Origin: Sclerotinia nivalis
Taxonomy: Eukaryota > Ascomycota > Leotiomycetes > Helotiales > Sclerotiniaceae
Direction of reading: 5' to 3'
DNA length: 64,000 nucleotides
NCBI GenBank assembly: GCA_029531795.1
Contig: JAPEIS010000005.1
Coordinates: 866,001 to 930,000, forward strand
The notes beneath the pieces are model-generated. The model ran no database searches. It was given only the letters and a program-made list of their open reading frames with translations, and was not told where the DNA came from. Shown here in pieces: positions 48,136-60,221 of the stretch. Each line of letters starts with the position of its first letter. Positions within the stretch are counted from its first letter, which is position 1. The position numbers and the translations under genes are program-made.

Positions 48136-48764
48136 ACACTGAATCTTCTATAAAGAGATATTATAGATATTGATCTTCTTTCAATATTAGAGCCCTCTTT
48201 ACTAAAGATAACAATATCGGGATCCTCAATTCGTCGAAAATATCTTTAGTATATTCTGAAACGGAAGGTAGGCCGATTACTATTTGTATCAGAGAATCCA
48301 TTTTATACAAAACTAACTAAAACGAAATGAATCTGATCTAATTGCTTCAATATAATCTAATTTTGAATTCGGATTTCTTGGTTTTCTTTTTGTAGACTTT
48401 GATAAATTATCGTTCCGGCTACAAAAGGAACTAATTCTTCTCAAGTTGATAAACGCGAGGACAGGCTTATAACTACCGTTTCGTCGATTTTTGTATCAAA
48501 TTCAGAATCTTCCTTTCGTTTTATTTGATCGATTTGGACTTATAGTTTTGTTATAACAACCTTTTTAATTGTAAACTGAAAAATACAAAGTTTCCTTGAT
48601 CAAATAAATATAACAATAATACCAATGAAAATTCGGAAAGATCAATCAGATAAATGTAAAAGTTTCGCTAGTTCAATGATTTTGATGAATATAACTAATT
48701 AGATATTCTAGCCTTCTCAAAGGATATTCTGTCCTTCTCAAAAAGGTTAATAAGTTTGTTATAA

Positions 48765-48984
48765 TATAATAATAGTTTTAATTCAAGATATAATAAAATG
48801 AATTAATTAATTTATACTAAAGAATAATAAATTGTTATACAAAAGATAATGAAATTGAGCCTTTTATAATCCCCTCGAAGGGGACCAAAACCTAAGCGAA
48901 TACAGAGTGAAATAAATAATCCCTTCGGAAGGGATCAAAGAACGAAATAAAGAATGGCCTAAAGCATTAATACAGGATCGTCAC
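48765..48984 (-). repeat. Gypsy-1 LTR (right; 5' LTR of the element)
   Basis: Ends ATCGTCACA, with the canonical terminal CA kept on this side; its start is mutated to TATAATAATAG. It is followed directly by TTCAG and the LINE-A endonuclease frame. Confidence 0.92.
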
Positions 48985-49640
48985 ATTCAGTCTACAAAAC
49001 TTTCATATCATTCGATAACTGAGAAATCTGTCTTCGAGTAATATTTTATACTTACAAAGGAATAGATATTCGAGCTAGTTAACTTCGGTTTATCTTCTTT
49101 CGGGATTTATTATTTTTATATTTTCAATTTATTATTGGTTCTACTTTTACAATTATCAATATTTATAATGTTTCTAGAAGCAATCAAGATGAAAATCAAA
49201 CGATAAAAGATTTATTCAGTTTACCTTCTTTCTTTTTTAATTCTATACTTTTTGTAAGGGATTTGAATCTTCATTATACAAGATGGGATTCCTTTTGTTT
49301 TATATATTTTAATTTTACAGAGCTTTTTATAAATTGATTAGATAATTATTCTTTCAATCTTCTTTCTACAATTAGCGAAACTATTTATGATTTGAGTAGT
49401 GTTCTTGATCTTGTATTCCTTTCAGAATCACATATAGTTAATATAATACTTGTTCTTTATTTTGATATAATTTCCGATTACAAATCCTTACTAACAATTT
49501 TGAATTGGAATACAAGATTCCAAGATCCAATTTGAAGATTACAAATTGATATATTTGATGAAAAGCTTTTTTCAATTCTATTAACAGAAAATCTAGCGAA
49601 TCTAGATCTCCAATCTTTATCCACAACTTCTGATCTTGAT
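48985..49640 (+). pseudogene. LINE-A endonuclease remnant (3' part)
   Basis: The 5' part of the domain ends at 42578 with frame RITKSYS and the 3' part resumes at 48985 in the same frame (VYKTFISF) once one TTCAG copy is discounted. VRDLNLHYTRWDS (from about 49252) is the endonuclease GDFN-H-WDS block with Gly to Arg and His to Tyr. SSVLDLVFLS (about 49395-49430) is the next conserved block. Confidence 0.8.
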
Positions 49641-50246
49641 AATCTAGTTTTGAATATCATTCAATTGATATAATTAGTATATACAAGATCAGTTCAAAGA
49701 TTATTTGGTCGAAATATAGAGCAATTATAATGGAACGAAGTTTGTCGAATAATTGTTTAGGAAAACCGAACGAATAGTTTTATAGAATTAAAATAGAATC
49801 TTCGAAAGATTATTAAAAAAGCAAAAAAGGAATTTTAATTATTTAAACTTGATTCAGTTAAGGAAATAAAGGATATCTTTAAAATAACAAAATGATATCA
49901 ATTAATTGGAATATATCGAATCCCTTTTCTAGCAGATTTTTTAGATCATTTTCTTACTACAATCATTTAAGTTAAAAAAGATCTATTTATCAATAATCTA
50001 TTAATAAATACAATTGAGATTAGCGATATCCTTTTCGATTCTTTTACAATCTTTACTCGTTTTATTTTATTCTCTAAAACTATAATTCAAGATATTCAAA
50101 CTATTATCCTTTGTATAGATAATACAGTTCTTGATATAAACAAAATCCCAACCAAAATATTATAATTAGTATAACTACAAATTGAATCTAACATTCTACA
50201 ATTTTTTCAAAAATGCTTTGAAATAGATTATCACTTTGAATGCTTT

Positions 50247-50585
50247 CGATCAGCGATTATAGCTATCATTCCAAAACCGAATAAATCAAATTATACAAAT
50301 CCTAAATCCTATAAATCAATAATCTTACTCTCAATACTAGAAAAAAGTCTTGAACACTTAATCATTAAAAAGATATCTTGAATTGTTATAACTCTCAAAA
50401 TACTAATCAAACAACAATTCGGAATACTTCCTTTATATTTATCAATAAATCTCACAATTTGCTTTATATATAATATAAAAATGATCTTAAATTCAGATTC
50501 TAAAGCTACTTTATTAATTATAAATATCAAAGATACTTTTGATATTGTTCTCTTAAAATGTTTAATTCGTCGATTCAAAGAATAA
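50247..50585 (+). pseudogene. LINE-A reverse transcriptase remnant
   Basis: Plus-strand frame reads FRSAITAIIPKPNKSNYTNP, then SYRSITLLSILEK, and later IKDTFDIVLLKCLIRRFKE, the fingers and palm blocks of LINE RT. Stops interrupt between. The YxDD region downstream is not preserved well enough for me to place it. Confidence 0.75.
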
Positions 50586-51639
50586 AGATAATCTGACAAT
50601 CTAATTCGATAAATACAATCGTTCTCGACAAATCGATCAATTCGTATTCGATTTGATAGCGAAACAGAGTTTAATACTAATATTAGATATAGTTTACTAT
50701 AAAGCTTTTCAATTTCGTCTATCCTTTTTATACTTTATATAATCCTTTTGTTTTGATTAAACAATTCTATTCGAAGATTTGAATATATAGACAATATTAT
50801 ATTAGTAACCTTTTCTTCAAATTTATAATCTAATTATAATAAATTACAATCTAAAATACTAAAAGTTTTGGATTGGAGCAAATTTGAAGAGATCATTTTC
50901 GATTCTAAGAAATCTAAATTGATATATTTCTTCAAAAACTCCAAAAAAGATATCGAAAGTTTTATTATTCATATAGAAAATCTTTCAATAACGAAGAAAC
51001 CAAATCTACTAAGATGATTAGAAATCTACTTCGATAAAGAATTGAATTTCAAATTTTATATTCAAATCCTTATAGTTAAAGCCTTTATAATTGCAAATAC
51101 TTTGTATTCGCTTAAAAAAACAATTCAAAATATTCTATCAATTTTGTTTCAAAAAACAGTTATCATTTATATTTTGAAGAAATATTATTTTGCAATCGAA
51201 ATCTAATAGTTTAATCGAATTAAAAAACGAAATCGAAACTTTATAATCTCGAATCAAATAAACAAACATTTGAAACTTTTAAATAAGATTATACTAATTA
51301 ATATTCAAATAATCCTTTTTATATTCTATACAATTAATATTATTGTTTTATATAAGGAATCAAATCTGATACCCCTTGAGATTGAACTCAATCTAATATC
51401 CCAAAGCTTTACAATCCGAACAGCTTAGTTCGATTTTAAACACCCCCTTCAAATCCAAATCAAAAATATCCTAACTAAAACTGATATCAGAACTACCAAA
51501 TCAAGATTTTCAAGAATTATCCTAACTCTTCCAAAAATCAAATATATTAATCCAATTGCACTTTCCTTTTGAAGAAACAAAGAATTATATATTATTACAG
51601 AAATCAAAATCAATAATCCTTTCGATTATTCAAAAGAAT

Positions 51640-52110
51640 AAACAACTAAAGATTTCGAAAGATTTATATTTACGATTCCAAAAAGTGATCTATAAATCTT
51701 CTTCAATAATTCGAAAAGCAAAGCTTTAGATAATATTACAAAAGATAAATCAGTAATTTATCAATATAATCTACAAATAAATCAATAGATTTTCTTACTA
51801 AACTATAATACTGAAATCTTCGATACTGAAACAATTAAAACTCTGAAAAATACTCAAATAGCAATTCAACTACCTTCAATTAGATTTGCTACAGATCTTT
51901 AGATTTTCTTGAATAATCTGAAAATTACTATACATTTAGATTTTCATTCGATTAAATCCTCTCAATTTGTATTCAAAGAATTCTACAAATTAACTACAAT
52001 TTGATCTTTCAAACCTCATTTATTACATACCCACTCTGATTCAATTCGAATTCGATAAATCTCTAAACATCTAGATATCCCCAGAAACAAAAACAACAAA
52101 CAAAGCAACT
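51640..52110 (+). pseudogene. LINE-A RNase H remnant
   Basis: Reads IYQYNLQINQ, LNYNTEIFDTE, LPSIRFATDL, then HSIKSSQFVFKEFYKL and IRIR, stop, ISKHLDIPRNK. The order and spacing match a LINE RNase H with its final WxPGHxDIPGNExAD block; Trp is a stop and several Gly are Arg or Lys. Confidence 0.7.
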
Positions 52111-52968
52111 AAAAAGAGAACAACACTTTCATCTCTATCTAATCCTATCTACATTCTCATTTCCTTAAAAAGGATTACTAAATCAAATACTAAATTAACA
52201 AGATCAAAATTATAAATAATTACAATACTATTAAACTACAATAATTTTTTTATAATTTATAACAATCAATCGATCATACTTTCTTTTGAACAAACAATAT
52301 TAGAATATATTCTAACAGCTAGATTTCAATACAACGATTTTATAATATATCATAATCGATTCAATTACAAAGATCTTTATATCTTATACTTATATAGAAA
52401 AAGAAAATCCTCTCTTCATTTTTATTTTTATAAAATTGAAAACACTTAAAAAACTCTTTCAAAGTTACTATCATTTGAAGTTATCCTTTATCTCTTGGGA
52501 AATATAAAAGAAGTAACAAAACTAACAATTTGATTCAAATCTACAAGATTCTATCAGAATATATATCCTCGATTCTCTATACAATTTATAAATTGAAGGA
52601 TTGTTTTAATTTTTATTTTTATTTTATTTTATTTTTGGATTCTTTTTATATAAAATATTAGATTTTGATTCGGAAAGATTGAACTTATATAAACTTTAAA
52701 AAAAAAAAAAAAAACTTTATATTAACAAAACATACTAAAAAGCTCGATTGCAATAATGAAGAAAAAGAAATCAAAAATCGAGAGATCTAATTGTATTATA
52801 AAGAACAATTGAAATATCTATCTAAAAAATTAATTCAATATATAACAATAATCATATAAACCCTACTGAAGTATTTAGTATATATAATAATACTAATAAA
52901 TTTAGAATAGCTAATTAGAAACCTAAAGGCGTTTCTCCTTTAACGTCCTTTGTCCCAATTGGGAATTT

Positions 52969-52994
52969 GAGGCCTGTGCTTCGCACAGAGCCTC
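52969..52994. other. Strong hairpin
   Basis: GAGGCCTGTGC, loop TTC, GCACAG-A-GCCTC: 11 paired bases with a single bulged A. GC-rich in an otherwise AT-rich surrounding. Function unknown. Confidence 0.75.
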
Positions 52995-53009
52995 GGACGA
53001 AAAATATCA

Positions 53010-53039
53010 TATACACATACACACACACACACACACACG
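53010..53039. repeat. CA dinucleotide microsatellite
   Basis: About 28 bp of CA repeats with a few TA interruptions, directly before LINE-B. Seen directly. Confidence 0.9.
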
Positions 53040-53061
53040 CAAACAGGGACCACCCCAGATT

Positions 53062-53419
53062 GACAAATTTTTCGAAAAAACGCGTTTATTATCGCGTTTC
53101 ATTGATCAATCGATTGTTCTTATTATCTATAGGATTTAAAAACGAAACTTTTCAGTCCCGTCAAATGCTATACGGATGCGTTTCCGCTACTATACCTTCT
53201 ATTTCCCCGATCTCTTCTTTCTTCCAATCTCTAATTAATACAATCAATATTGCTATTAATAAAGTAAATAAAGATCAATAGATCTTTAATTCTATTACTT
53301 TATTATAAAACGAATATCTAAATATTGAAACAGTTCAAGCTCTTCCTGTTCGACTTCGTAAACCTTTGATTATACTTTGTATCAATATCTCTTCTATTGC
53401 AAACAAACATTTCGATATA
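53062..53419 (+). mobile_element. LINE copy B, 5' part
   Basis: Near-collinear with LINE-A from 40838 on (shared AACGCGTTTATTATCGCG, then TTTAAAAACGAAACTTTTCAG), differing mostly by transitions. It breaks at 53419, where Gypsy-2 starts, and resumes at 60221. Contains 5' UTR only. Confidence 0.9.
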
Positions 53420-53585
53420 TGTTACGGGTTCATCTTCCTTCATCTGCATGTGATCATATATGCCTTAAACATATATATATACACTCACTTCTATATAGTC
53501 AGGTTATCTCCTTAATCTTCTTCCTCTTCTTATAGTACAATAATAGATCAACCTTATATATACCTTTTCTTTTATTATAATAATT
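53420..53585 (+). repeat. Gypsy-2 5' LTR
   Basis: Aligns with 60056-60221 over its whole length. Differences are nearly all transitions; this copy is the more AT-rich. Confidence 0.9.
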
Positions 53586-54914
53586 TGTACTATTCTTTCA
53601 AAGATTCCGTCACTTTACGAAGTGATTTGGTCTTGTCAAATTATTTGCAGGTTTCTATATCTGTTTTCGATTGCTTTTGCGTTGTTGTAATTCGTCTGCT
53701 TTTGTGTGATTGCATTTCTTATTTGCTTTTGCGCAGCTTTTTTATTTGCTTTTGTACGATCGTATTTTGTATGTGCGTTGCTTTTGTGCAGTTGCATTTT
53801 CTCTATTGTCTGCTTTTGTACGGTTGCAGTTTCTTTATCGATTGCTTTTGTACAATTGTAATTCTTTTTATAATAGCTTTTGGTTCTATATCTGTTGGTG
53901 GTACGACTTCTATTTCTATCGAGAGAGTTTGTGCTGGAATTCAACGAGTTTTCGATCAATGGTTTATTATTACACAAATCCTAGTAGAATTGGATACTTT
54001 GGTGATGTCAAACCTTGCTGTTGGTTCTAACAAATAAACTGTTTATCTAAATTATGTTTTTTTTGTTATCGAAAATCACTTTATTATTCAAATTATCTAT
54101 ATCGCTATTTAAACAAATAAAATCGAGGAATTCAAAACAGAAAACGTTGGGTTTTTTTGCATTTTGGTCGGCAAGTAAGCTTAATTGGATACCGATAGTG
54201 TTATTATTAGTTAGAAACTAATTATTCTTTGTTAAATTCAAAAGGATTTGTTTGTTTTTAAAAGCGAAAGATCTAATATTCTTATTCATTAAAAAGATTA
54301 TCAATCCTGGAAATTGGGTTTGCAATTTTGTTGAATGATTGATTTACAATTTTTTGCTTTTGAACAAAAAAAGATTAGTTATATTATTAGTTTTCTCGAT
54401 AATCAAATACGATAAGAGTGTTTCACGGATATCATCAGATTCGTTGATGATTTTATTTGTTTCGATTTTGCTGTTTCGTTTTTGATCAAATTGAATAAAT
54501 TATATATCTTTGTAGATATTGAAAGGGAAGTTTTGTTCAAATTCGATAAGCTTTTTATGGGTTTAAAGAAGTCCTTTTTGGTTTTCTTCTTTATATTGTT
54601 TTATTTGGTTAATTTTTGTTATAAGTCTGATTGCGAGATTGTTAATATAATAAAGCAAAAGGTTATTGTTTTTTTCCGAACTTTGGTTATTGATGATTCG
54701 AATTTTTGTATTATCGATAATATTGATAGTTGGCAAAAGAAATTCTCTATTTGGAGTTAGAATCTTTGTAATATTGAATATTATAACAAAAATTCTGGTA
54801 ATGTATTTGTTGTTGGTAATGATGATTCTATAGATTTCGATGTAATGAAATAAAAGGGATAATAGCAAAAAGGTTAGCAAAATAAAAAAAAAGAAGTTTA
54901 ATCTTGTAGTCTTT

Positions 54915-54956
54915 TGTAATTGTTGTAGTAGGATCGGTCATTTTTAGATTGATTGT
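54915..54956 (+). pseudogene. Gypsy-2 gag zinc knuckle
   Basis: Fourteen codons read C-N-C-C-S-R-I-G-H-F-stop-I-D-C, an exact CX2CX4HX4C spacing with one internal stop. Marks the 3' end of gag. Confidence 0.8.
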
Positions 54957-56829
54957 TATGTTATTTATAATATCAATAATAATCTTCTTTTTGGTAAATA
55001 AATTTCTATTAATACCTTTTCCAATTATAATATTATTGTTCTAATTAATTTGGCCTTTGTTCAATATACTGCTGTTTTGGTATTTCGAGATATCAATAGA
55101 TCTAACAATAGTTGTGATGGATTTCGAGAAGAATATATTGGTAATTAGATATAAAACTAACAATATTTGAATTAGATATAATAGCAAAATTATATCGAAC
55201 TAGAGAAGGTTATCTTTATATTCGATTCAGTTAAAGAAAATCCTGAACAAAAAAAAGACTAATCTTTGCGAAAAATTGTTTGTGAAGGGATATTAAAAAC
55301 AAGAAAGTAAATCGAGGAATAGATAGATATAAATTATTATAATTCAACTCTATGAATAGTAAATCTCTATTTATTAAAATTATTATATTCTTTGTATATG
55401 AAAACCCTTTTATTGTTATAAATCTTATTGATAGTAAATGCTTTGGGGAAGTTTTTGTTGATTGTTCTTTTGTTCTCAAATACAATATTGAAATACAATT
55501 CTTATTTTTTCTTTGTGAGTTTCGATTTGCTGATGGAAAAATCGTTAATAGAATTATAGAATATTTTGTAATAGAAATCGTTATAAAGGATTATTATAAA
55601 TATTGATTTTTTTATATTATTTAGTTTTCATTAAAGATACTATTAATCTTTGGCTTATTATGATTGCAATATTATAATTCTATTATCAATTGGATGAAGA
55701 TGAGTTTAATATTCTTTTCAAATTATTGTATTTCCAATTGCTCAGTGTGTTATGATTCAGAGTTAGTTATTATATTAACGATTCTATTTTTGATTAAGGA
55801 ATAAGAGGATTTAGTAAAAGTTATTTCACAATAAGTTGTTGATATTATTGAATCTTTAAATAAATTCCTTATTGATTTTGATATAAAAGCTAAATATACG
55901 AATTATAAGTATTGTTCTCTTTATATCGAAGATTATTTAAAGGATAATATCGATTCTTTATTTATTCAAATGTTTTTTGTTTTTAAAGAAGTTTTTTATA
56001 AAAAACCTTTTATCGAAGAGATACCAGACGAAGGTTATATATTACAATTTGATAATTCTTTTGTTGATTTTGAATTTTAGTAAGATCTGATGTTTGGTGT
56101 GAATCATTATCGAACAAAGTGTTGTGGGGAATCAAATAATCAGGTATAGATGATTTCCAATTGTCTATATCCAAAGTCGATTTTGAAGGTTGCAGATTGA
56201 TATTGTTTTGTTTATAATCCAAAAAACCGTTTGCCTTTGTTTTCTGTTGAGGAATTTTCTATATCCGTTTATAAGGATACAAGCTTAAATATGGATGACA
56301 TTCGTTGATTATAAGTTTTTAGCTTTATTTCGTTTTGTCAACAAAATAATGTTTGGATTATCCGGTTGATATAGGATAAGTTAAATGCTGTACAGAAAAC
56401 TATTGAATAAGATTATCTGCGATAGGCTATATTGTTTTCGATGTTCATAGAAGAAGATTTTCGATTGATTTTATAAGGATAAAATAATATAGTAGAAATG
56501 TTTTTTAAAACTTTGTTGTAATTTTATGATTTTGTATATGATTGTTATAAATTGTTTTATTTGCGGAAGGTTTTTGAGATTGATATCAATAAATTTTTAA
56601 CCGGTAAATCTTCCTTTAGTGATGATCAAATACAATAAAGGCTTTTTATATAATTATAAAATAAATTTCCTGTTTTTCTTTTATATTATATAGATAAGTT
56701 GTTGTTTTGTTGAGTTTGGGATTACAAGATTGAATTGATGTTTGATAAAAAGTTATTTTACTTCAAAAATTGTTCTTTGTTGTTAATGGAGTTGATGGTA
56801 GTATATAAATAGTTCGATGATAATCTTTC

Positions 56830-57817
56830 CAAAGGGTTCATTCGGGAATCGAGGTTGTGGTGTATCTCTTCTTTGCTGTTGGTTGTCAAGTTTGAAGGGG
56901 GGGTCTGTATTTGTTAAGATTATTGAGGATTTAATAATGTTATTATAAAGAATCGCTATCTATTATCCATTGTTTACAAAATACTAGATGTTTTTTGCAA
57001 TGTAAAAATTTATATTAAGCTTGATATCATTGCAGTGTTCAACAAATTGCGAATCGCTGAAGGAGATGAATAGAAAACTGTATTCATTATTTGTTTTGAT
57101 CTTTTTGAATCTCTAGTTATGCTTTTCGGTTTTTGCAATGTGTTTATATTGTTTTAATATTATATTAGTTATATGCTTTTCGATAAGTTGGATAAGTATT
57201 GTATTATATATTTCGATGATGTTTTAATCTACTCTGATAATCCTGTAGAGTACAAAAAGTATATTCATCAAATAATTCAAAAATTAATAGATGCTGGATT
57301 ACAGATTGATATTAACAAATACAAGTTTGAAATCACAAAAACAAAGTATCTGGATCTTATCATTACAATCGAAAACATCTAAATGGATTAAGAAAAGGTT
57401 ACAGTTATTATATTTTGGGAGTTATCTTTGTATGTAAAGGATTTATAACGATTTTTTGATTTCGTTAACTTTTATCGATATTTTATAAAAGATTTTTCAA
57501 AGATTTATCATTCTTTCAATAATCTTTTATAGAAGAATATTATATAAGAATAGATTATAGATTATACAAAAGCTTTTAATGCTTTAAAAAGGGTTTTCAC
57601 AACAATATCGGTTTTGGTATACTTCGATTATAAACGGAAAACTGTTTTAGAAATCGATGTTTCCGATTGGGCTTTAGAAGGAATCCTTTCGCAATATGAT
57701 AATGATAATGTCTTACATCCAATCGTTTACTTTTCATTTAAGTATACAATGGTGGAATACAATTATAAAATCTACGATAAGGAATTATTTGTTATTATTA
57801 AGGTAATAAAAGAATAG
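56830..57817 (+). pseudogene. Gypsy-2 reverse transcriptase / RNase H remnant
   Basis: Reads KGFIRESRLW, KNRYLLSIVYKILD, IKLDIIAVFNKLRIAEGDE, then CIIYFDDVLIYSD with YFDD intact (57209-57220). After stops, 57614-57817 reads YFDYKRKTVLEIDVSDWALE and VEYNYKIYDKELFVIIK, the Gypsy RNase H. RT domain is recognisable over its whole length despite stops. Confidence 0.9.
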
Positions 57818-58599
57818 CATCCGGAGTTTTAGGGTTTATAAGAGGAATTCGAGATTCTCATTGATTATAAGAACCTCGAGTATTTTATAACTACAAAAAC
57901 TTTCAATCAATGATAGGTATAATAATCCGAATTTCTGTTTTAATATAATTTCCATATAATCTATCGATCGAGAAACAAAACTATTCGACCAAATACGCTA
58001 AATAGAAAACACAAAGATCGATTGTATCATTCTAATCCAAACGATAAGTATTTAAAGAATCGAAAGCATATTATCCTCCCCCAGAATCGTTTTGATATTG
58101 ATTTTTATAAGGATTTGATTGAGTATATCAATTTGGCATCAACGGAAACAATAATACCACTCCACAATCAATCAATTGATACCCTAATCGATACAGTGTA
58201 TACTAGATCTGATATCGCAGATCAACTCATCTCTGCTTTTAATAACCCATTGATGATTAAATGGCTAAAAGAATATCGCAAGACTTTTCGAATCGTTATA
58301 TAGAATTATTCGATCCAAAATAATAGAATTTATTATCGGGATAAACTTTAGGTTCCATCAAACGATGAGTTCAAGCTTCAAATTATCTATCGGACTTATT
58401 CTTTTGGTTTTGTTGGCTATCCTGATCGAACTAAAACGATCGATCTTGTCTTTTGTATATATTGATGATCTAATATACATTTAGAAATCGTATCCTATAT
58501 AAAAACCTATAAACTTTATACTCACATCAAATTATCTAAATCGACGCTTTCCGGATTTTTGAAATCGTTATCTATCCCTTTTCATATATAGTCTGATAT

Positions 58600-59000
58600 C
58601 TCAATCGATTATATTACACCGCTCTCAGATTACACTCGCTATAATTCTATCTATAAATATATCTTGATAATAATTTATAAGTTAATCAAAATGAGATATT
58701 TTATTGATATATATACATTAACAACAGAAAAGCTAATCGATATTTTTATCAATCGTATTTATATACTTCATAAGCTTCTAAATAATATCATTTCCGATCA
58801 GGGAATACAATTCGTATCAGGATTCTAATTACAATTTTCAAAACAGTTGAGAATTACTTTAAAATACTCCTCAGCTTTTCATCCTCAAACAAATAATCAG
58901 ATCGAGTGTATTAATTCGGTTCTGAAGTAGTATTTACAGACTTTTGTTAATTATCATCAAGACAATTAATTGGATTAACTATCTTTAACCGAATTTGTAT
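58600..59000 (+). pseudogene. Gypsy-2 integrase core remnant
   Basis: Reads NIISDQGIQFVSGF, stop, LQFSKQLRITLKYSSAFHPQ, then TNNQIECINSVLK, stop, YLQTFVNYHQDN. This is the DDE core with the second catalytic Asp and the NQxE helix. Stops replace Trp and Gln. Confidence 0.88.
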
Positions 59001-59529
59001 CCAATAATATAATTTTTGAGATGATTAATTATTTGCCCTTCTTCGTCAATTATAGCTTTAATCTACACCTAAGTATTGAATCTAATAAACCTTGTCTATC
59101 GGATATAATTCTAATACAAAAACAGGAATTCTTTAAAGGAAATTGGATCGCAAATTGTATAGAATATATTTTAAAACAACTTCGTGTTTTTATATAATAA
59201 ACAATTATTACTTATAAGGATTATACTAACTATTATTGCTTTGATTCATTCTGCTATACAGTCGGCCAGAAAGTCTATATTAATATTAAGAATATAAAGA
59301 CCTTATGTAAAGCAAAGAAGCTAGATGATAAATGGATCGGCTTTTACAAGATTATTAAGATTTATTCTTGTATTTGTTTTGTTCAATTGTCTAAGAATAT
59401 TAAAATCTTTTTTGTTTTCTATCATTCTCTTTTACTTCTAATCTATACTAATCCTTATTTCCTGGTTTAAACAATAATTAACGAATCAGAATTCCTGATT
59501 ACACGGGACAAAGTTTTGGAGCAGGACGA

Positions 59530-59720
59530 TGATGAGGATGAGCTTGTTCAAAAATGGATATTTGAAGGAGTTTTAGATAATCATAATAAGAATAATCATT
59601 ATTATTTAGTCAAATGAAGATACTACACATCAACTTGATAATTGACTAATGATTTAAAGAATAATGAGAAGGTTCTTATTGAATATCATCATCTTCATCC
59701 AAAGAAGTTAGGGTTGCTAG
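59530..59720 (+). pseudogene. Gypsy-2 chromodomain-like remnant
   Basis: Frame reads ELVQKWIFEGVLDNHNKNNH, YYLVK, stop, then a downstream LIEYHHLHPKKLG. It fits a C-terminal chromodomain (EVExILD..YLVKW) after integrase. Shorter and less certain than in Gypsy-1. Confidence 0.6.
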
Positions 59721-60055
59721 CTTGGATCCTAAAACACCCCGACACTATTATATTGAAACCAGAACTACAGAATTTGTAATCGGAGTTATATAATCCGATT
59801 GCTATACCCACTCTACGAAGATCCATTTGTATTAAGACTGTTCGTTTCGTCTAAAGATATATTACATATTATTGCAATTGGAGATATAACGTTTGGATTA
59901 TTGTACATTGAGGGATATAATATCATTGGAGGATATCATACGTTTTTGTTCAGGGATCTAATTGAGGGAAGGGATCTGTGTTTTTTTTTTTCTTTATTTT
60001 TCTTTATTTTTTAAACATCCATTTGAATCAAATGAGTTTCTTAAGGAGGGGGTAC

Positions 60056-60221
60056 TATTACGGGTTTATTTCCCTTCATCTGCACGTGATCATATATGCC
60101 TTAGGCACACATGCATACACTCACTTCTATATAATCAGATCACCTCCTTGACCTTCTTCCTCTCCTCGTAGTACAACAATAGATCAACCTTACATATACC
60201 TTTTCCCTCACCGTGATAATA
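60056..60221 (+). repeat. Gypsy-2 3' LTR
   Basis: Pair of the 53420 LTR, less mutated, with CACCGTGATAA near its end. Directly downstream of the polypurine tract. End position uncertain by 1 bp. Confidence 0.9.

Larger units (their letters stand above)
42579..48984 (-). mobile_element. Gypsy-1: Ty3/Gypsy chromovirus LTR retrotransposon, degraded
   Basis: Complete element bounded by LTRs of about 220 bp and a perfect 5-bp target duplication TTCAG (42574-42578 and 48985-48989). Coding order on the minus strand is gag (about 48135-47270), protease region (about 46990-46800), RT (about 46250-45560), integrase (about 44450-44080) and chromodomain (about 43547-43380). A pyrimidine tract just inside the left LTR (42800-42813) is the minus-strand polypurine tract. 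It interrupts the endonuclease of LINE-A. Confidence 0.92.
40838..52714 (+). mobile_element. LINE copy A (non-LTR retrotransposon), split by Gypsy-1
   Basis: Plus-strand LINE in two parts, 40838-42578 and 48985 to about 52714. The 5' UTR begins with an AATTTTTCGAAAAACGCG stretch shared with LINE copy B. Then come ORF1 (about 41230-42330), endonuclease (about 42420-42578 and 48990-49640), RT (about 50247-50585) and RNase H (about 51640-52110). A 17-nt A-run at 52698-52714 is the likely 3' tail, though AT-rich sequence goes on to about 52920. All frames are stop-riddled, with C-to-T and G-to-A changes. The first 150 bp are less mutated than the rest. Confidence 0.85.
52715..53061. other. Unmutated pocket between LINE copies A and B
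   Basis: AT-rich to about 52920, then about 140 bp of balanced, non-RIP-like sequence with a strong hairpin (52969-52994) and a CA microsatellite (53010-53039). It could be host DNA between two insertions or the distal end of LINE-A. Confidence 0.5.
53420..60220 (+). mobile_element. Gypsy-2: Ty3/Gypsy chromovirus LTR retrotransposon, degraded
   Basis: LTRs of about 166 bp at 53420-53585 and 60056-60221 start TGTTACGGG and TATTACGGG. Target duplication is ATATA or TATA (53415-53419 and about 60221-60225), ambiguous by 1 bp in a TA-rich site. A polypurine tract AAGGAGGGGG (60043-60052) precedes the 3' LTR. In order it encodes gag with zinc knuckle, RT, RNase H, integrase and a chromodomain remnant, all with stops. 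The empty site can be read in LINE-A at about 41180-41200. Confidence 0.92.

Noticed and set aside
53585..54037. Plus- and minus-strand ORFs of 113-150 codons after the Gypsy-2 5' LTR
   Set aside because: The plus-strand reading is a Cys/Leu/Phe-rich repeat and the minus one is Lys/Asn-rich; both come from a T-rich imperfect repeat and lack gag similarity.
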